From assembly GCF_003999255.1 (NCBI RefSeq), contig NZ_CP034791.1:2644501-2708500 (forward strand): a DNA stretch of 64,000 bases. The letters run 5' to 3'. Each line of letters opens with the position of its first letter. Positions within the stretch are counted from its first letter, which is position 1. A program made the position numbers and the translations under genes. This document shows, piece by piece, positions 15,854 to 24,684 of this stretch. The stretch is from Caldicellulosiruptor changbaiensis. GTDB lineage: Bacteria > Bacillota > Thermoanaerobacteria > Caldicellulosiruptorales > Caldicellulosiruptoraceae. The notes under the pieces were generated by a model. The model was not told the origin of the DNA, did not search any database, and saw only the letters and a program-made list of their open reading frames with translations.

Positions 15854-16927
15854 CTAATAGAAATACTTTTCTATATCCATACTTAAAAGCCCTGTTTTCA
15901 TCACCAATCTCCTTAAAACAGGATTGTACATTACGACTGACTTTATATTCTTAAACAGTATACTTTTCTTAAGCGTTTTTACATTCTCTTTGTAACGTTT
16001 ATCATATCCATCTATGCCACTTTCAAGTGCTTTTGCAAGAGCCAAAGCACTCCTAAAAGCAAAACTTAAACCCTCAGCTGAACTTGGACTAATAAAACCT
16101 GCAGCTTCTCCAATTAATGCTATTTTGTCGTTCCCTGTTATAATATGTCTTACTGATGTAGGACGGAATATATAAGCACTACATCTTTTTGTCATTTTCT
16201 CAATTTTAAATCCATATATTTTTAACTTTTCCTTTAACAGTTCAAATTTTTTTAAAGCATCTTTATTAGGCACTAATGCTGTTCCTATTATTAAATGATT
16301 CTCTTTGGGAATTGTCCATGAATAAAAATCTGTTATTTCTCTATCAAATATTGCTCCATAATAGTCTAAATTAAAACTGGTTTCAAACCACTCTTGAATA
16401 GCAATATATAATTTGGGGCTGAGAAAGTTATTAAAATTTTGTCTTCTCACTTTAGAAAAAGCTCCATCTGCGCCAACCAGTAATTTGCATTCTTCTTTAT
16501 ACTCTTTACCGTTCCAATTGAATTTAACTTTTATGTTTTTGTTCCCAACTATTTCTAAAGATTTATAAATTGAATTTGTAAGAACATCAACCTGTGAAGG
16601 AATACTTCTGATTAACCACTTATCAAATTCTTCTCTATCAATATTTATGTAATGCCTCTGATAATACCTCTCTATCGAGTTATCAAAATCAATAGCTCTT
16701 ACAGCAAACAATTGAGGAGTTTGCAAAACTTCTTTTGGAACACCCAAGCCAAACTTTGCAAGCATCAACTGTGCGTCAGGCGCAATAAGACCTCCACAGC
16801 ACTTTGTCCTAATATCCGATTTTTCAAAAGACCTTTTCTCCAAAAGTAAAATATTATAGTTTCTGCTGAGCAACCTTGCCAAAGTGGAACCTGCAGGCCC
16901 TCCACCCACAATGATTATATCATACAT
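15854..16927 (-). CDS. Geranylgeranyl-reductase-family FAD-dependent oxidoreductase
   Basis: 357 aa. The N-terminal dinucleotide-binding motif is YDIIIVGGGPAGSTLARLLS, the second FAD motif is LLVGADGAFSKVRR (~150) and the third is KIALIGEAAGFISPSSAEGL (~270). The CCGGLIAP segment (~45) is typical of geranylgeranyl/digeranylgeranyl reductases and relatives, which reduce isoprenoid double bonds. The start is the ATG at 16927 with AAGGTGAA four bases upstream; the frame also opens at a GTG (16936) inside that site. It is divergent from the glycosyltransferase/PlsY pair, hinting at a shared lipid pathway. The substrate is not determined. Confidence 0.75.
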   Translation of the reverse strand: MYDIIIVGGGPAGSTLARLLSRNYNILLLEKRSFEKSDIRTKCCGGLIAPDAQLMLAKFGLGVPKEVLQTPQLFAVRAIDFDNSIERYYQRHYINIDREEFDKWLIRSIPSQVDVLTNSIYKSLEIVGNKNIKVKFNWNGKEYKEECKLLVGADGAFSKVRRQNFNNFLSPKLYIAIQEWFETSFNLDYYGAIFDREITDFYSWTIPKENHLIIGTALVPNKDALKKFELLKEKLKIYGFKIEKMTKRCSAYIFRPTSVRHIITGNDKIALIGEAAGFISPSSAEGLSFAFRSALALAKALESGIDGYDKRYKENVKTLKKSILFKNIKSVVMYNPVLRRLVMKTGLLSMDIEKYFY

Positions 16928-17149
16928 AAAGTTCACCTTCTTATCTTGATTTTATACTGTCCAAACAACTAACAAAGTTTTCTTTTGTCTTATATTATCT
17001 CTATAGTACATCAAAAATTCAAGTATTACTTGAATTTAGCAAAAATTTTTTGAATATATGTTGCATTCAAATAATAGCACAAATGATGTATAATATAGTA
17101 AATATAATTGGCTAACATTCTGTATTTCCAAAAAGGAGCTGATTTTTTT

Positions 17150-18247
17150 ATGATGCTTCTTACTCTTTTCATTCTGGGCATAGCTTCAGGATTTCTCCTT
17201 TTCTCAAAAATTTTTCTGGCAGACACTAAGGACGATTCTCTTGAACTAAATCAGAAGATTTCAGTAATAATACCTGCTCGGAATGAAGAGAAAAATCTGC
17301 CCTATCTGCTCAAAAGTCTTTTTAGCCAAACTACTGTTCCCGATGAAATAATAGTTGTAGATGATTTTTCTGAAGATAATACTTCTAAGATTGCCAGAGA
17401 ATTTGGCGTTAAATTAATTAAGAACCCTCCTTTGCCTCCAGGCTGGACAGGTAAAAATTGGGCTCTTTGGAACGGGTATTTAAACTCAACAGGTGATATA
17501 CTGATATTTTTAGATGCTGATGTGAGATTATCCAAAGATGGTATAGAAAGAGTTGTAAAGACACTCTTTTCAACAAATGGGGCAATTTCGGTTATACCAT
17601 ATCACAAGACAGAGCAGTTTTATGAAAGATTGTGCTTAATTGTTAATATTCTTGGTGTGTTCGCTTTTATGTCACCTTATGAAAGAAAGAGTAGTAGCAA
17701 AGGAATGTATGGTTCATGTATAGCAGTTTTTAGAAAAGATTACGAAAAGGTTGGCGGACATAAATGTATACGCGACAGAGTAACGGATGATTTAAGTCTT
17801 GGGAAACTATTTTGCGAAAATGGAATAAAAGTCGAAAATTTTTTAGGACTCGGTGCTGTAACATTTAGAATGTATCCAAATGGAATGAAAAGCCAACTTG
17901 AGGGAATTGCAAAAAGTGCAGCTCTTAGTATGCAGCTTTTAAATCACAAAACAATCTTTTTAATTGCTCTATGGGTTATAGGACTTGTCTTAACAGGCTT
18001 TCTCACACCTGTTTTATTTTTTATCCATCATCCTTTAGCAACTCAGTTTTTAATAGGCTATATTCTTTATGTTATTCAGATATTATACCTTCAAATATAT
18101 ATAGGCAATTTTGGCATTTTAATGCCCATACTGTACTTTATTCCTACTGCATATTTCTTACTAATGCTTTTGTATTCTTTTTATCAAGTAAAGTTTATTA
18201 GAAGTGTTTACTGGAAAGGAAGACAAATTAAAGTAGGGGGTAAATGA
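17150..18247 (+). CDS. Family 2 glycosyltransferase, membrane bound (CrtQ-like)
   Basis: 365 aa. An N-terminal span is followed by a GT-A domain: ISVIIPARNEEKNLPYLLKS, the acidic motif IVVDDFSEDNT, the metal-binding DxD-like FLDADVRL and the acceptor-side Asp in RVTDDLSLGKLF. Three hydrophobic spans close the protein (~275-355). The layout resembles glycosyltransferases annotated as 4,4'-diaponeurosporenoate glycosyltransferase. The ATG at 17150 has AGGAG 11 nt upstream. Its stop overlaps the PlsY-like start (ATGA), so glycosylation and acylation of one lipid is a reasonable inference. Confidence 0.8.
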   Translation: MMLLTLFILGIASGFLLFSKIFLADTKDDSLELNQKISVIIPARNEEKNLPYLLKSLFSQTTVPDEIIVVDDFSEDNTSKIAREFGVKLIKNPPLPPGWTGKNWALWNGYLNSTGDILIFLDADVRLSKDGIERVVKTLFSTNGAISVIPYHKTEQFYERLCLIVNILGVFAFMSPYERKSSSKGMYGSCIAVFRKDYEKVGGHKCIRDRVTDDLSLGKLFCENGIKVENFLGLGAVTFRMYPNGMKSQLEGIAKSAALSMQLLNHKTIFLIALWVIGLVLTGFLTPVLFFIHHPLATQFLIGYILYVIQILYLQIYIGNFGILMPILYFIPTAYFLLMLLYSFYQVKFIRSVYWKGRQIKVGGK

Positions 18248-18876
18248 AAATGCTTGCTGCAATTACTCTTTTGGAATTTTTCTGCGGGTCGCTGATGTTC
18301 TCTTACTGGCTTGGAAAGCTTGTCAAAAAGGATATAACAGCAGTTGGCGACGGAAATCCAGGAGCTTTTAACTTAATTCAGGCAGCTGGAGTTAAAATTG
18401 GACTTTTGGGAGTATTCCTCGATTTTGCAAAAGGTTATTTTCCTCTTGTGTATTTTGTTGAAAAGGGATACCTGCCAAAGTCATATATTATCCCTGCTGC
18501 AATTGCACCCATCTTGGGACATGCATTTTCGCCTTTTTTGAGATTTAAAGGAGGAAAATCCATTGCAACTACATTTGGAGTGTGGAGTGCTACAACCAAG
18601 TTTAGAGTGTCTTTTTTCTATGCAATTGTTTTAGCAATTCTTTTTGTAATTGCAAAAAAGCTAAAGCACGGCGGCTCTACCACAACCGAAGAAGACGCTT
18701 TCATGGTTGTGTTAGGATTCTTGATCGTAGGTGCTTATCTTTATCTTCTCGATTTTTCTGTGTATCTTCTCACACTTTGGTTTTTGAATTTACTTGTGAT
18801 GATTTATAAGAATAAAGAAAAGCTTTCAACATTTTACATTGCTATTACAAATAAAGAGCACGAACTAAAGAAATAA
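18244..18876 (+). CDS. PlsY-like glycerol-3-phosphate acyltransferase (divergent subfamily)
   Basis: 210-aa multi-span membrane acyltransferase. The three PlsY motifs are recognisable: GSLMFSYWLGKL, GDGNPGAFNLI and GHAFSPFLRFKGGKSIATTFG. Canonical PlsY has GSGNIGATN and KFKGGKGVAT, so this is a divergent branch. PlsY uses acyl-phosphate to acylate glycerol-3-phosphate at the membrane. Translational coupling with a glycosyltransferase suggests it may instead acylate a glycolipid; a housekeeping plsY could be elsewhere. Confidence 0.8.
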   Translation: MKMLAAITLLEFFCGSLMFSYWLGKLVKKDITAVGDGNPGAFNLIQAAGVKIGLLGVFLDFAKGYFPLVYFVEKGYLPKSYIIPAAIAPILGHAFSPFLRFKGGKSIATTFGVWSATTKFRVSFFYAIVLAILFVIAKKLKHGGSTTTEEDAFMVVLGFLIVGAYLYLLDFSVYLLTLWFLNLLVMIYKNKEKLSTFYIAITNKEHELKK

Positions 18877-18970
18877 GCTATTAATAGCCAATTGTTCAAC
18901 GTTTAGTAACTTTTCCTCTGAAAATGTTTTATATTCTAAACAACGACTTCTGTTTTTGTAAATAATAAGG

Positions 18971-18976
18971 TATAAT
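18971..18976 (+). promoter_or_regulatory. -10 box of the oligo-1,6-glucosidase gene
   Basis: TATAAT 50 nt before the ATG. The matching -35 region (TTCTGT near 18948) is poor, so the promoter may need an activator. Confidence 0.4.
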
Positions 18977-19025
18977 TTTAAATAAGAGAATTCAACAGAT
19001 GCTAAGAAAGGAGAAAAGCAAACGT

Positions 19026-20696
19026 ATGCATAAAAAATGGTGGAAAGAAGCTGTTGTTTATCAAATCTACCCGAGAAGCTTTTATGACTCAAACGGTGAT
19101 GGAATAGGCGATTTGCCCGGAATCATCCAGAAGCTTGACTATTTAAAAGAGCTTGGGGTTGATGTAATCTGGTTAAATCCAATTTATAAATCTCCAAATG
19201 CCGACAATGGATATGACATCAGTAGCTACTATGATATTATGGATGAATTTGGTACAATGGAGGACTTTGACAAGCTTTTGCAAGAAGCTCATAAACGCGG
19301 AATAAAAATTGTAATGGATTTAGTAGTAAATCACACCTCTGATGAACACAAATGGTTTCAAGAGTCCAGAAAATCAAAAGACAATCCTTACAGAGATTTC
19401 TACTTCTGGCGACCTGGCAAAAATGGGGGACCTCCTAATAACTGGACATCCTTTTTCAGTGGTCCTGCTTGGGAATACGATGAGCTGACAGGAGAATATT
19501 ATCTTCACCTTTTTGCTGTAAAGCAACCAGACCTCAATTGGGACAATCCAAAAGTCAGACAAGAAATTTATAAAATGATGAAGTGGTGGCTTGACAAGGG
19601 CATAGATGGGTTTAGAATGGATGTAATAAACCTCATTTCAAAAGTTGAAGGGCTGCCAGATGATAAAGAAGGTGAAAAGCAAGGAGGTCTAATTGGCTTT
19701 AGATATTATGCCAACGGTCCGCACGTTCATGAATATCTTCAGGAAATGAACAGAGAAGTTCTTAGCAAATATGATATCATGACAGTTGGCGAAACCCCAT
19801 TTGTCACACCCGAAATTGCAAAGCTATATGTGGAGTATGACAGAAATGAGCTTAATATGCTCTTTCATTTTGAACATATGGATATGGACTGTAGCGGCAG
19901 CAAGTGGAATATAAAACCTTGGAAACTCACTGATTTGAAAAAGATAATGTACAAGTGGTACTTAGCTTTAAAAGACAAGGGCTGGAATTCACTTTATCTT
20001 AACAACCATGACCAGCCAAGAATGGTCTCACGTTTTGGCAATGATAAAGAATACAGGGTTGAATCTGCAAAGCTTTTAGCAACTTTGCTTCACACATGGC
20101 AGGGAACACCCTATATTTACCAAGGCGAAGAGATTGGTATGACAAACTGCAAGTTTGAAAGTATTGATGAGTTCAGAGACATTGAAACACTCAACTGGTA
20201 CAAAGAGATGAAAAAGCTTGGAAAATCAGATGAAGAGCTTTTAGAAATCTTAAACAAAAGAAGCAGAGACCATGCACGAACACCAATGCAGTGGGATGAT
20301 TCTGAAAACGCAGGATTTACAAAAGGCACCCCATGGATAAAGGTAAATCCAAATTATAAGGAAATAAATGTTAAAAAAGCTTTAGAAGATAAAAATTCGG
20401 TGTTTTATTACTATAAGAAATTGATTGAACTTAGAAAAAAGCATCCTGTTATTGTATATGGTGATGTACAGATGCTTTATGAAGACGATGAAAAGATTTT
20501 TGCATATACAAGAAATTATGAAGGTGAAAGGCTTCTTGTTGTCATGAACTTTTCCGAAGAAGAAAGTGAGTTTTTAGCACCAAAAGAAATATTTACTCAA
20601 AAACCTGAGCTTTTAATTAGCAACTATGAAGTAGATGATAACATTCAAGAAAAAATTGTTTTAAAACCCTATGAAGCAAGGGTATATAAAATATAA
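19026..20696 (+). CDS. GH13 oligo-1,6-glucosidase / alpha-glucosidase
   Basis: 556-aa cytoplasmic (no signal peptide) alpha-glucosidase of the GH13_31 type. Conserved regions: I DLVVNHTSDEH, V QPDLNWDNP, II GFRMDVINLIS (nucleophile Asp), III TVGETPF (acid/base Glu) and IV NNHDQPR (transition-state Asp). The Val after the nucleophile is typical of alpha-1,6-specific enzymes, whereas maltases usually have Thr. It hydrolyses isomaltose-type oligosaccharides after import. The ATG at 19026 follows AAGGAG; the frame's earlier ATG at 18999 lies before that site. The gene is monocistronic between its own -10 box and the terminator at 20712. Confidence 0.93.
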   Translation: MHKKWWKEAVVYQIYPRSFYDSNGDGIGDLPGIIQKLDYLKELGVDVIWLNPIYKSPNADNGYDISSYYDIMDEFGTMEDFDKLLQEAHKRGIKIVMDLVVNHTSDEHKWFQESRKSKDNPYRDFYFWRPGKNGGPPNNWTSFFSGPAWEYDELTGEYYLHLFAVKQPDLNWDNPKVRQEIYKMMKWWLDKGIDGFRMDVINLISKVEGLPDDKEGEKQGGLIGFRYYANGPHVHEYLQEMNREVLSKYDIMTVGETPFVTPEIAKLYVEYDRNELNMLFHFEHMDMDCSGSKWNIKPWKLTDLKKIMYKWYLALKDKGWNSLYLNNHDQPRMVSRFGNDKEYRVESAKLLATLLHTWQGTPYIYQGEEIGMTNCKFESIDEFRDIETLNWYKEMKKLGKSDEELLEILNKRSRDHARTPMQWDDSENAGFTKGTPWIKVNPNYKEINVKKALEDKNSVFYYYKKLIELRKKHPVIVYGDVQMLYEDDEKIFAYTRNYEGERLLVVMNFSEEESEFLAPKEIFTQKPELLISNYEVDDNIQEKIVLKPYEARVYKI

Positions 20697-20711
20697 GAGG
20701 GTGACTTTCAA

Positions 20712-20755
20712 AAGGGCTGTTTAAAAAGCTAATACGTCAAAACAGCCCTTTTTAC
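20712..20755 (+). terminator. Terminator after oligo-1,6-glucosidase gene
   Basis: The arms AAGGGCTGTTT (20712-20722) and AAACAGCCCTT (20740-20750) are followed by TTTACTTTT. Confidence 0.85.
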
Positions 20756-20783
20756 TTTTACAAAAATTTTTTTAAAATTTCTC

Positions 20784-20812
20784 TTGACAAATTTTAATAT
20801 TGAAAATATAAT
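20784..20812 (+). promoter_or_regulatory. Consensus promoter of perR-rbr
   Basis: TTGACA (20784-20789), 17 nt, TATAAT (20807-20812). Transcription should begin near 20819. Confidence 0.85.
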
Positions 20813-20822
20813 AAAATTGTAA

Positions 20823-20843
20823 TTAGTTCAATTTTGAATCTAA
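20823..20843 (+). promoter_or_regulatory. Candidate PerR/Fur-type operator
   Basis: An imperfect dyad, TTAGTTCAA on the left and TTGAATCTAA on the right (one extra base in the right arm), begins about four bases after the expected start point. PerR/Fur boxes are AT-rich dyads in this position, so autorepression is plausible. The sequence does not match the Bacillus PerR box closely. Confidence 0.35.
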
Positions 20844-20864
20844 GTTTGCAAGGGGGAAGTAAAA

Positions 20865-21284
20865 ATTTCTGATTTAACAAAGCTAAAAAGTCATTTAGAA
20901 CAAAAAGGTATAAAGCCATCCTTTATAAGGCTCAAGATTTATGAATATTTAGTAAACAATAGAACTCACCCAACAGCTGATGAGATTTACAACAGTTTGC
21001 TTCTTGAGATTCCTACACTTTCAAAAACATCTGTGTACAACACTTTAAGTTTATTTGTGGAAAAAGGGCTTGCGCAGATAATTACAATTGAAGAAAATAT
21101 TGCGCGCTTTGATGCTGATACGACTGTGCATGGGCATTTTCAATGCAAAACGTGCGGCAAAATTTATGATTTTTCAGTAAAACCAGATTCTATTCAATCT
21201 TCTCTTTCTTCTGAATTTATTGTTGATGAGATTTACGTCTACTATAAGGGCACCTGCCCTTATTGTAAGAATAAAAACAATTAA
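20865..21284 (+). CDS. perR: PerR-like Fur-family peroxide/metal regulator, apparently starting at ATT
   Basis: 139 aa when read from an ATT at 20865, the usual Fur/PerR length. The sequence runs [20 protein letters not shown], then the winged helix [12 protein letters not shown] and [13 protein letters not shown]. The regulatory metal site looks like PerR: His of [20 protein letters not shown] and YDF. The structural zinc site is CKTCG plus CPYC. No ATG, GTG or TTG lies in frame upstream of the recognisable helix; a TAA lies eight codons before the ATT. The first standard start, TTG at 20997, would delete half of the DNA-binding domain. AAGGGGG lies 8 nt upstream of the ATT. It is followed after 23 nt by rubrerythrin, a classic PerR target. 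Confidence 0.85.
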   Translation: MSDLTKLKSHLEQKGIKPSFIRLKIYEYLVNNRTHPTADEIYNSLLLEIPTLSKTSVYNTLSLFVEKGLAQIITIEENIARFDADTTVHGHFQCKTCGKIYDFSVKPDSIQSSLSSEFIVDEIYVYYKGTCPYCKNKNN

Positions 21285-21307
21285 ATTTTGGGAGGTTGAA
21301 TTTTCAA

Positions 21308-21844
21308 ATGAAAGATTTAAAAGGAACACAAACTGAAAAAAACTTGTGGGCAGCATTTGCTGGCGAGTCTCAAGCAAGAAACAAGTATACTTATTTTGCA
21401 TCACAGGCAAGAAAAGAGGGCTACGAGCAGATTGCAGCAATCTTTGAAGAGACAGCTGAAAATGAAAAGGAACATGCAAAGCTATTTTTCAAGTTTTTAA
21501 ATGGAATTGGCAACACTCAAGAAAATCTTAAAACTGCTGCAGAAGGCGAACATTACGAATGGGCTGAGATGTACAAAGAGTTTGCAAGAGTTGCAAGAGA
21601 AGAGGGATTTGATGAGATTGCAACTGCATTTGAGTTTGTTGCAAAAGTTGAGGAAAAACATGAGGAAAGGTACAGAAAGCTTCTTGAAAATGTTGAAAAC
21701 GGCAAGGTATTCGTAAAAGATGATGTTGTCGTTTGGAAGTGCAGAAACTGCGGCTATGTACATGTTGGCAAAGAAGCTCCAAAGGTATGTCCAACTTGCA
21801 AACATCCACAGTCTTTCTTTGAGATTAGAGCTGAGAATTATTAA
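21308..21844 (+). CDS. rbr: Rubrerythrin
   Basis: 178-aa diiron peroxidase that protects anaerobes by reducing hydrogen peroxide. The N-terminal ferritin-like four-helix domain carries the diiron Glu/His ligands ([35 protein letters not shown]). The C-terminal rubredoxin-like iron site has CRNCGYVH and CPTCKHPQ. The ATG at 21308 is 12 nt after GGAGG. It is co-transcribed with the PerR-like regulator, which should derepress it under peroxide stress. Confidence 0.95.
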   Translation: MKDLKGTQTEKNLWAAFAGESQARNKYTYFASQARKEGYEQIAAIFEETAENEKEHAKLFFKFLNGIGNTQENLKTAAEGEHYEWAEMYKEFARVAREEGFDEIATAFEFVAKVEEKHEERYRKLLENVENGKVFVKDDVVVWKCRNCGYVHVGKEAPKVCPTCKHPQSFFEIRAENY

Positions 21845-21871
21845 TGATAAGTAGTTGACCAAATTAATAAA

Positions 21872-21910
21872 TAGGCTGTCGCAGTAAAAATGTGCGACAG
21901 CCTAAAATTT
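21872..21910. terminator. Terminator after rubrerythrin
   Basis: Perfect 12-bp arms TAGGCTGTCGCA (21872-21883) and TGCGACAGCCTA (21893-21904), then AAATTTTG. It can also serve the convergent SHOCT gene. Confidence 0.8.
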
Positions 21911-21932
21911 TGTAAATTTTTGTTATTGTTTG

Positions 21933-22208
21933 CTATCTGTTTAAAATTATCTTTTTCTTTCTTTCATATTCTTCTTCAGATATCTCGCCATTTGCGAACT
22001 TTATATTTAAAATTCGCAATGCTTCATCATCTGCCTCTGATTTTGACAAAGTATCTCTTTTAGTCTGCAAATATATATGGCTTAATTTGTTGACAACATA
22101 AATTACCAAAGCAACAAAGACAATTAGAAAAAGTATACCCATTATCCACCCTCCAATCATATGAAATCCCCAAAGACCGTCAAAATCTCTATAGAAATGC
22201 CCCATCAT
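21933..22208 (-). CDS. Small membrane protein with SHOCT domain
   Basis: 91 aa from the ATG at 22208 (AAAGGAG 11 nt upstream; a GTG at 22229 precedes this site). One membrane span (~15-37) is followed by a C-terminal SHOCT motif, DDEALRILNIKFANGEISEE then EYERKKKIIL. SHOCT segments are short oligomerisation modules at the ends of many small bacterial proteins. Function is unknown. The N-terminal MMGHFYRDFDGLWGFHM is rich in His/Met and aromatic residues; metal contact is only a thought. Confidence 0.85.
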   Translation of the reverse strand: MMGHFYRDFDGLWGFHMIGGWIMGILFLIVFVALVIYVVNKLSHIYLQTKRDTLSKSEADDEALRILNIKFANGEISEEEYERKKKIILNR

Positions 22209-22429
22209 GTGATTTTCATCTCCTTTCACAATTTAGTTTTTTGATTTCAATATTATAATACCCCTTTAATGTGAAGAAAGTATGATTAAATTGTAAAGAA
22301 AGTGTAAAGAGATTTTTTGAAATTTAAATTAACAAATTATTCAAGATTTATTTATTCTTTATTCATTTTTATTTGCTATCATTTAAGGAAAAATAATAAA
22401 TACCAACTTTGGAGGTGTAAGTTCTTTAA

Positions 22430-24562
22430 ATGAAAAATATATTAGCCTTAAAATCTAAAATAGTAAGTTGGAGTAAAGAAAACTCCATTGTATTTCTACC
22501 CATGACAATTGGAACTTTTCTTTATACCTTTCTAATTGCAAAAGTCGGATATGGTAATGAATACTACGCTGCGGCTGTAAAAAGCATGATGCAAAATTTC
22601 AAAAACTTCTTTTTTGCTTCGTTTGACCCGGGCGGATTTGTAACAGTTGATAAACCTCCACTTGGCTTTTGGATTCAGACTTTATCTTGCCTTTTATTTG
22701 GTTACAGTGGTATAAGCCTTTTACTTCCTCAGATAATTGCAGCTGTGCTCAGCATCTTGCTTGTTTACATAATTGTAAAAAACCATTTTGGCAAAATGAG
22801 CGCTTTTTTCGCTTCACTATTTCTTTCAACAACGCCAATCTACACTGCAATTGCAAGAAATAACACCATTGACATGCTAATGATTTTATCTTGCATCTTA
22901 GCAATATATTTTGCTCTAAAAGCAATCGAAAAATCAAGTTTCAAACACTTTTTAATAAGTGTCTTTATAATTGGTTTAGGTTTTAATATTAAAATGCTTC
23001 AGGCGTGGATTGTGGCACCTGGAATATTCTTAGCTTATCTCTTGTTTACAGACAAGAGGCTTTTAAAGAGGTTTTCTCATCTTGTTTTAGCAGGTGTAAT
23101 ATTTTTGGTAAGTTCTCTCTGGTGGTGTATTGTTGTTGATCTGACACCTGCCGAAAAAAGACCTTATATGGGAAGTTCTCAAACAAACTCAGCTTTAGAG
23201 CTTGCTCTTTCATACAATGGCATCCAAAGATTTTTGCCATCAGGTGGAAGTTTTTCTACAATTATAAACTCCATCTTTGGCAAAAATTCTTCACAATCAA
23301 CAGGCTTTTCATCTACCTTTGGCCCAAGATTTAGCTTTGCACAGAACATAAACCCAATGGGTGCAAGAGAAGGTGGAGAGCCAGGAATTTTGAGGCTTTT
23401 TAATCAGAATATGGCTGGTCAAATCTCTTGGGTACTTGTCTTGGCAATAATAGCCTTTTTGGCTTTAATCATAATGAGCCTTGCTGTTAGAAAGAAAAAC
23501 AAAATGCTTGGTGCATTTACTACCATTTGGGGTACATGGTTTTTGCTACTCTTTGTATACTTTAGCTTCACACGAGGATTATTTCACATCTACTACTTAG
23601 CAACAATAGCACCTTCTGTGTCAGTTTTTGCTGGAGTAGGACTTGGAGCTCTGTTTGACAAGCTAAATGAATCAAAAACATGGATAAAACTTTTAGCTTT
23701 AATTCCGTTCGTGCTCACTGCAGCTTATCAGGTCTATAACGTATACAGATATCAAGACTCCAACAAATACTGGTATTTGTTTGCTATTGGTTTTGCCGTA
23801 ACAGCTTTAATAGCTTTGGCAATGATATTTTTGAAAAACCTCAAAGTTTTAAAATTTATAGCTATTTCTCTTATGGCAATTTCGCTTAGCATAATGCCTT
23901 TTTACTGGTCACTTACATGCAGCCTCTACCAAGGAAATGCAGTAATCCCTTCTGCAGGGAATCCTATAAACAGAACCTCGGCATTTGTCATGGGACCGGG
24001 ACTGAGACAAAATTTTGGTACTTTTGATGAAAGAACTTTTGACCAGAGAAATAATTATTTGCCACGTGACTTTGGATTTAATCCCCCATCAAACTCAAAC
24101 TCAGACATGCAGCCGCCGGTACTACCAGATTCTAATAGCTTTGCCTATAACAATAGACAAAGAAGAGACCTTAACAACTTCTCACCAAGGGGTTTTGGGG
24201 AGTCAAGCCTTGCAAGTGATGAGCTAACACAATATCTTCTTAAAAACAATACAGGTGAGAAATTTATTTTGGCAGTCATAAGAGCAACAGAAGCAGCACC
24301 GATAATAATCAAAACAGGAAAAGCTGTCATGGCAATGGGGGGATTTTCGGGCAATGACCCAATTCTCACAGTTGAAAAGCTCAAGAAAATGATTAAAAAT
24401 GGTGAGGTAAAGTTTTTCCAAATTGGAGGAATTGGTAGATTTAGAGGCGGACTCGGGTTTAATGAGGCTTCTAATGATATATATTCATGGATTTTAGAAA
24501 ATGGAGAACTTGTAAACAGCACATACAACATATATATGGTAGACAAAAGCAAAATCAAGTGA
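22430..24562 (+). CDS. ArnT/PMT-like membrane glycosyltransferase (GT39 family, YkcB-like)
   Basis: 710 aa with about 12 spans in residues 20-480 and a C-terminal extracytoplasmic part. The first outer loop has Glu (GNEYYAAAVKSM) and DPGGFVTVDKPPLGFW, a hallmark of GT-C enzymes that use polyprenyl-phosphate sugars. RNNTIDMLMIL near residue 140 is also typical. A Asn/Arg/Pro-rich linker (~530-590) leads to a soluble domain ending in NIYMVD. It resembles Bacillus YkcB in size and layout. GGAGGTG lies 12 nt before the ATG. It probably glycosylates a surface protein or polymer. Confidence 0.85.
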   Translation: MKNILALKSKIVSWSKENSIVFLPMTIGTFLYTFLIAKVGYGNEYYAAAVKSMMQNFKNFFFASFDPGGFVTVDKPPLGFWIQTLSCLLFGYSGISLLLPQIIAAVLSILLVYIIVKNHFGKMSAFFASLFLSTTPIYTAIARNNTIDMLMILSCILAIYFALKAIEKSSFKHFLISVFIIGLGFNIKMLQAWIVAPGIFLAYLLFTDKRLLKRFSHLVLAGVIFLVSSLWWCIVVDLTPAEKRPYMGSSQTNSALELALSYNGIQRFLPSGGSFSTIINSIFGKNSSQSTGFSSTFGPRFSFAQNINPMGAREGGEPGILRLFNQNMAGQISWVLVLAIIAFLALIIMSLAVRKKNKMLGAFTTIWGTWFLLLFVYFSFTRGLFHIYYLATIAPSVSVFAGVGLGALFDKLNESKTWIKLLALIPFVLTAAYQVYNVYRYQDSNKYWYLFAIGFAVTALIALAMIFLKNLKVLKFIAISLMAISLSIMPFYWSLTCSLYQGNAVIPSAGNPINRTSAFVMGPGLRQNFGTFDERTFDQRNNYLPRDFGFNPPSNSNSDMQPPVLPDSNSFAYNNRQRRDLNNFSPRGFGESSLASDELTQYLLKNNTGEKFILAVIRATEAAPIIIKTGKAVMAMGGFSGNDPILTVEKLKKMIKNGEVKFFQIGGIGRFRGGLGFNEASNDIYSWILENGELVNSTYNIYMVDKSKIK

Positions 24563-24607
24563 TTTAGAGAGGTATTCCACGGTTTTATTTGTTATTTCAA
24601 AAATTTC

Positions 24608-24647
24608 TTGACAGTTTAACTTCTATTGTATATACTTGACATATACA
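24608..24647 (+). promoter_or_regulatory. Promoter with overlapping operator-like dyad
   Basis: TTGACA (24608-24613), 17 nt, TATACT (24631-24636). A perfect inverted repeat TGTATAT (24627-24633) / ATATACA (24641-24647) overlaps the -10 box and start point. The same block recurs at 44846-44887 (see findings). Confidence 0.7.
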
Positions 24648-24684
24648 CAGTTTTTTAATCAAAATCTGCGAGGGGGTAAATGTT

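Noticed and set aside
24145-24558. 137-codon minus-strand frame over the GT39 gene
   Set aside because: It is antisense to a conserved membrane glycosyltransferase, with no start signal or recognisable domain.
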